From assembly GCF_001541345.2 (NCBI RefSeq), contig NZ_LMVL02000002.1:248001-312000 (forward strand): a DNA stretch of 64,000 nucleotides, read 5' to 3'. The first letter of the stretch is position 1. Each line of letters opens with the position of its first letter. This stretch comes from Gillisella vitis (GTDB taxonomy: Bacteria; Pseudomonadota; Alphaproteobacteria; Rhizobiales; Rhizobiaceae). Shown one piece after another: positions 62,785 through 64,000 of the stretch. The notes beneath the pieces are model-generated. The model was not told where the DNA came from and did not search any database. It saw nothing but the letters and a program-made list of their open reading frames with translations. Position numbers and translations under genes: made by a program.

Positions 62785-63924
62785 ATGAACAGGCTTCCAA
62801 AGCGCACGCTGGTCCTGTTGTTTTTTCTGTTGTCCGTCCCTTTGCTGCCGGTCCCCTTTGCCAATGTCTCGCTGACGGGAGGCAGTGCGGTAGCGGCACC
62901 AGCGCCTGCTGCCAGCCATGGCGTGGTTGCCAAGCCCTGCGCTCCCTCGGTCTATGACGCGCTGCGCGACACACCACTTGAGGCCGAGAGCGTCTTGCGG
63001 TTGGCCTGCAAGGTTGACCTGACCCGTGACGATCTGGTGATGCAAAACCTGGAATTGCTGGGGGCCGATGCCAGCGGTGTCAGCATCGATTGCCATGGCG
63101 GCGTTATCGGCCTTCCGGGAAGTGTGCCGAAGGGCGCGCCTCCGACCATCCGCATTGCCTCGCTGCGCAAGGATGATGGGAGCTGGAGCGTTCCGCACGA
63201 CATCGTTATACGCAATTGCAAGATTTATGGTGCCATTCACATCATGGGTCTTGGTGCCAATGGCGAGGCCGAGCTGGTGCGGCAATCCTCGCTCAATCGC
63301 AATCATACCGAATATGCCCAGTCGGTCGCACCGTCCGGCATCGTGCTGGATAATCTGTCGATTGTCGCCGATGGCCCGATCCCGCTCTATGTTGCACCCG
63401 GCGTCACTCATGTGACCCTGTCGCACTCGACGCTCCAGGGGCAGACCAAGGGATCGGCGATCTATCTCGACGCGGAGACCGCGCATAACACCATTTCAGG
63501 CAATAGTTTCGACCTGGCGACGCGCAGCCGGGAAATGATCGCGGTGGACGGGTCGGCGCATAATGTCATTGAAGCCAATAGTTTTGCCAACGCGCAGCAT
63601 GGCGGTATTTTTCTCTATCGCAATTGCGGCGAGGGCGGCACGATCCGTCACCAGACCCCGCAGCATAACCGGATTGCCGATAATAAATTTACCTACCAAG
63701 ACGCTTTTCGCCCGCGCCCGGCCATCTGGCTGAATGCCCGCGAGGCCTGGCGCAATCTCTATTGCTACCAAGACCCGCCAGCCCCCTTCGGCAGCGGTGC
63801 CGACAACCACAGCTTTGCCGATTTCAACACCGTCAGCGGCAACCAGATCATCGGTGGAGATGCCGACCTGATCCGCGACAATGGCCAAAACAATGTGTTG
63901 AGCGACAATAGCACCAAGCACTGA
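62785..63924 (+). CDS. Secreted right-handed beta-helix protein
   Basis: Protein of 379 residues with a signal peptide (basic then hydrophobic, about residues 8-27; cleavage near A-V-A-A). Repeated parallel beta-helix turns follow, rich in N-x-I-x-x-N-x-F patterns (for example N-T-I-S-G-N-S-F, N-V-I-E-A-N-S-F, N-R-I-A-D-N-K-F). This resembles pectate-lyase-like or NosD-like proteins, but no catalytic motif is evident. ATG 62785 was chosen for the signal peptide; a GTG at 62752 is possible. Nothing is recognised in the last 76 bases of the window. Confidence 0.78.
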   Translation: MNRLPKRTLVLLFFLLSVPLLPVPFANVSLTGGSAVAAPAPAASHGVVAKPCAPSVYDALRDTPLEAESVLRLACKVDLTRDDLVMQNLELLGADASGVSIDCHGGVIGLPGSVPKGAPPTIRIASLRKDDGSWSVPHDIVIRNCKIYGAIHIMGLGANGEAELVRQSSLNRNHTEYAQSVAPSGIVLDNLSIVADGPIPLYVAPGVTHVTLSHSTLQGQTKGSAIYLDAETAHNTISGNSFDLATRSREMIAVDGSAHNVIEANSFANAQHGGIFLYRNCGEGGTIRHQTPQHNRIADNKFTYQDAFRPRPAIWLNAREAWRNLYCYQDPPAPFGSGADNHSFADFNTVSGNQIIGGDADLIRDNGQNNVLSDNSTKH

Positions 63925-64000
63925 GGGAACCGGTCAAACCACCTTGTCTGAACCGGTCCTCATTGGACATCAGGTGAAAGCGGCCTGCATTTCGGCGAGA

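Overview
The window looks like a chromosome segment of a Rhizobiaceae alphaproteobacterium (Agrobacterium, Allorhizobium or Rhizobium type). The assignment rests on high GC content, rhizobial-style housekeeping neighbours (guaA, an MTA/SAH nucleosidase, tspO, queG, uppP) and an IncP-type trb/relaxase module common in rhizobial mobile elements. About 45.8 kb of an integrative and conjugative element (ICE) is inserted at the 3' end of guaA. Its left end lies outside the window.

ICE backbone, 1-30.8 kb. It opens with DNA-metabolism genes: the C-terminal part of a strawberry-notch-like helicase, a Toprim protein, a DUF2493 protein and an SSB. Among them are several small genes, and a decayed inverted second ssb copy. 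Small regulators follow, then a replication and partition block (repA with internal iteron-like repeats, parA, an RHH protein). Next come the transfer genes: DUF2840, traF, DUF736, a lytic transglycosylase, a probable oriT, a DUF3363 relaxase, the TraG/VirD4 coupling protein, a CopG protein and trbBCDEJ-K-LFGI. The block ends with DUF2274 genes and a LysR regulator. Between trbI and lysR lies a graveyard of broken genes: a split DUF2274, an HxlR remnant and an alpha/beta-hydrolase remnant.

ICE cargo, 31.0-41.9 kb. This is a compact catabolic cluster. It holds an LLM flavin monooxygenase, a flavin reductase, a DUF1932 dehydrogenase, a truncated racemase-like gene, an MFS transporter, a FAD oxidase of the D-amino-acid oxidase type, a three-gene NMT1/SsuA-type ABC importer and an Ldh2-type dehydrogenase. 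A LacI regulator sits in the middle. All four promoter regions carry the same perfect 12-bp palindrome, TGAACCGGTTCA, so the cluster appears to be one locally controlled regulon. The substrate is unknown.

ICE right end, 41.9-45.83 kb. This part holds the C-terminal remnant of a Na+/H+ antiporter, two tRNA-like 3' halves, an IS630-family element with a frameshifted transposase, an AlpA-like protein and a P4-type tyrosine integrase. Repeated arm-type sites lie between the integrase and the guaA attachment site.

Chromosome, 45.83-64 kb. The genes are guaA, an MTA/SAH nucleosidase, a PaaI thioesterase, tspO, a four-gene imelysin/di-haem oxidoreductase/DUF1513 operon that probably serves iron, an RsmB-like rRNA methyltransferase, an RlpA-like protein, a YeeZ-like SDR, queG, a glutathione S-transferase, uppP, a small secreted peptide, an NDUFA9-like protein, a DUF1330 protein and a secreted beta-helix protein.
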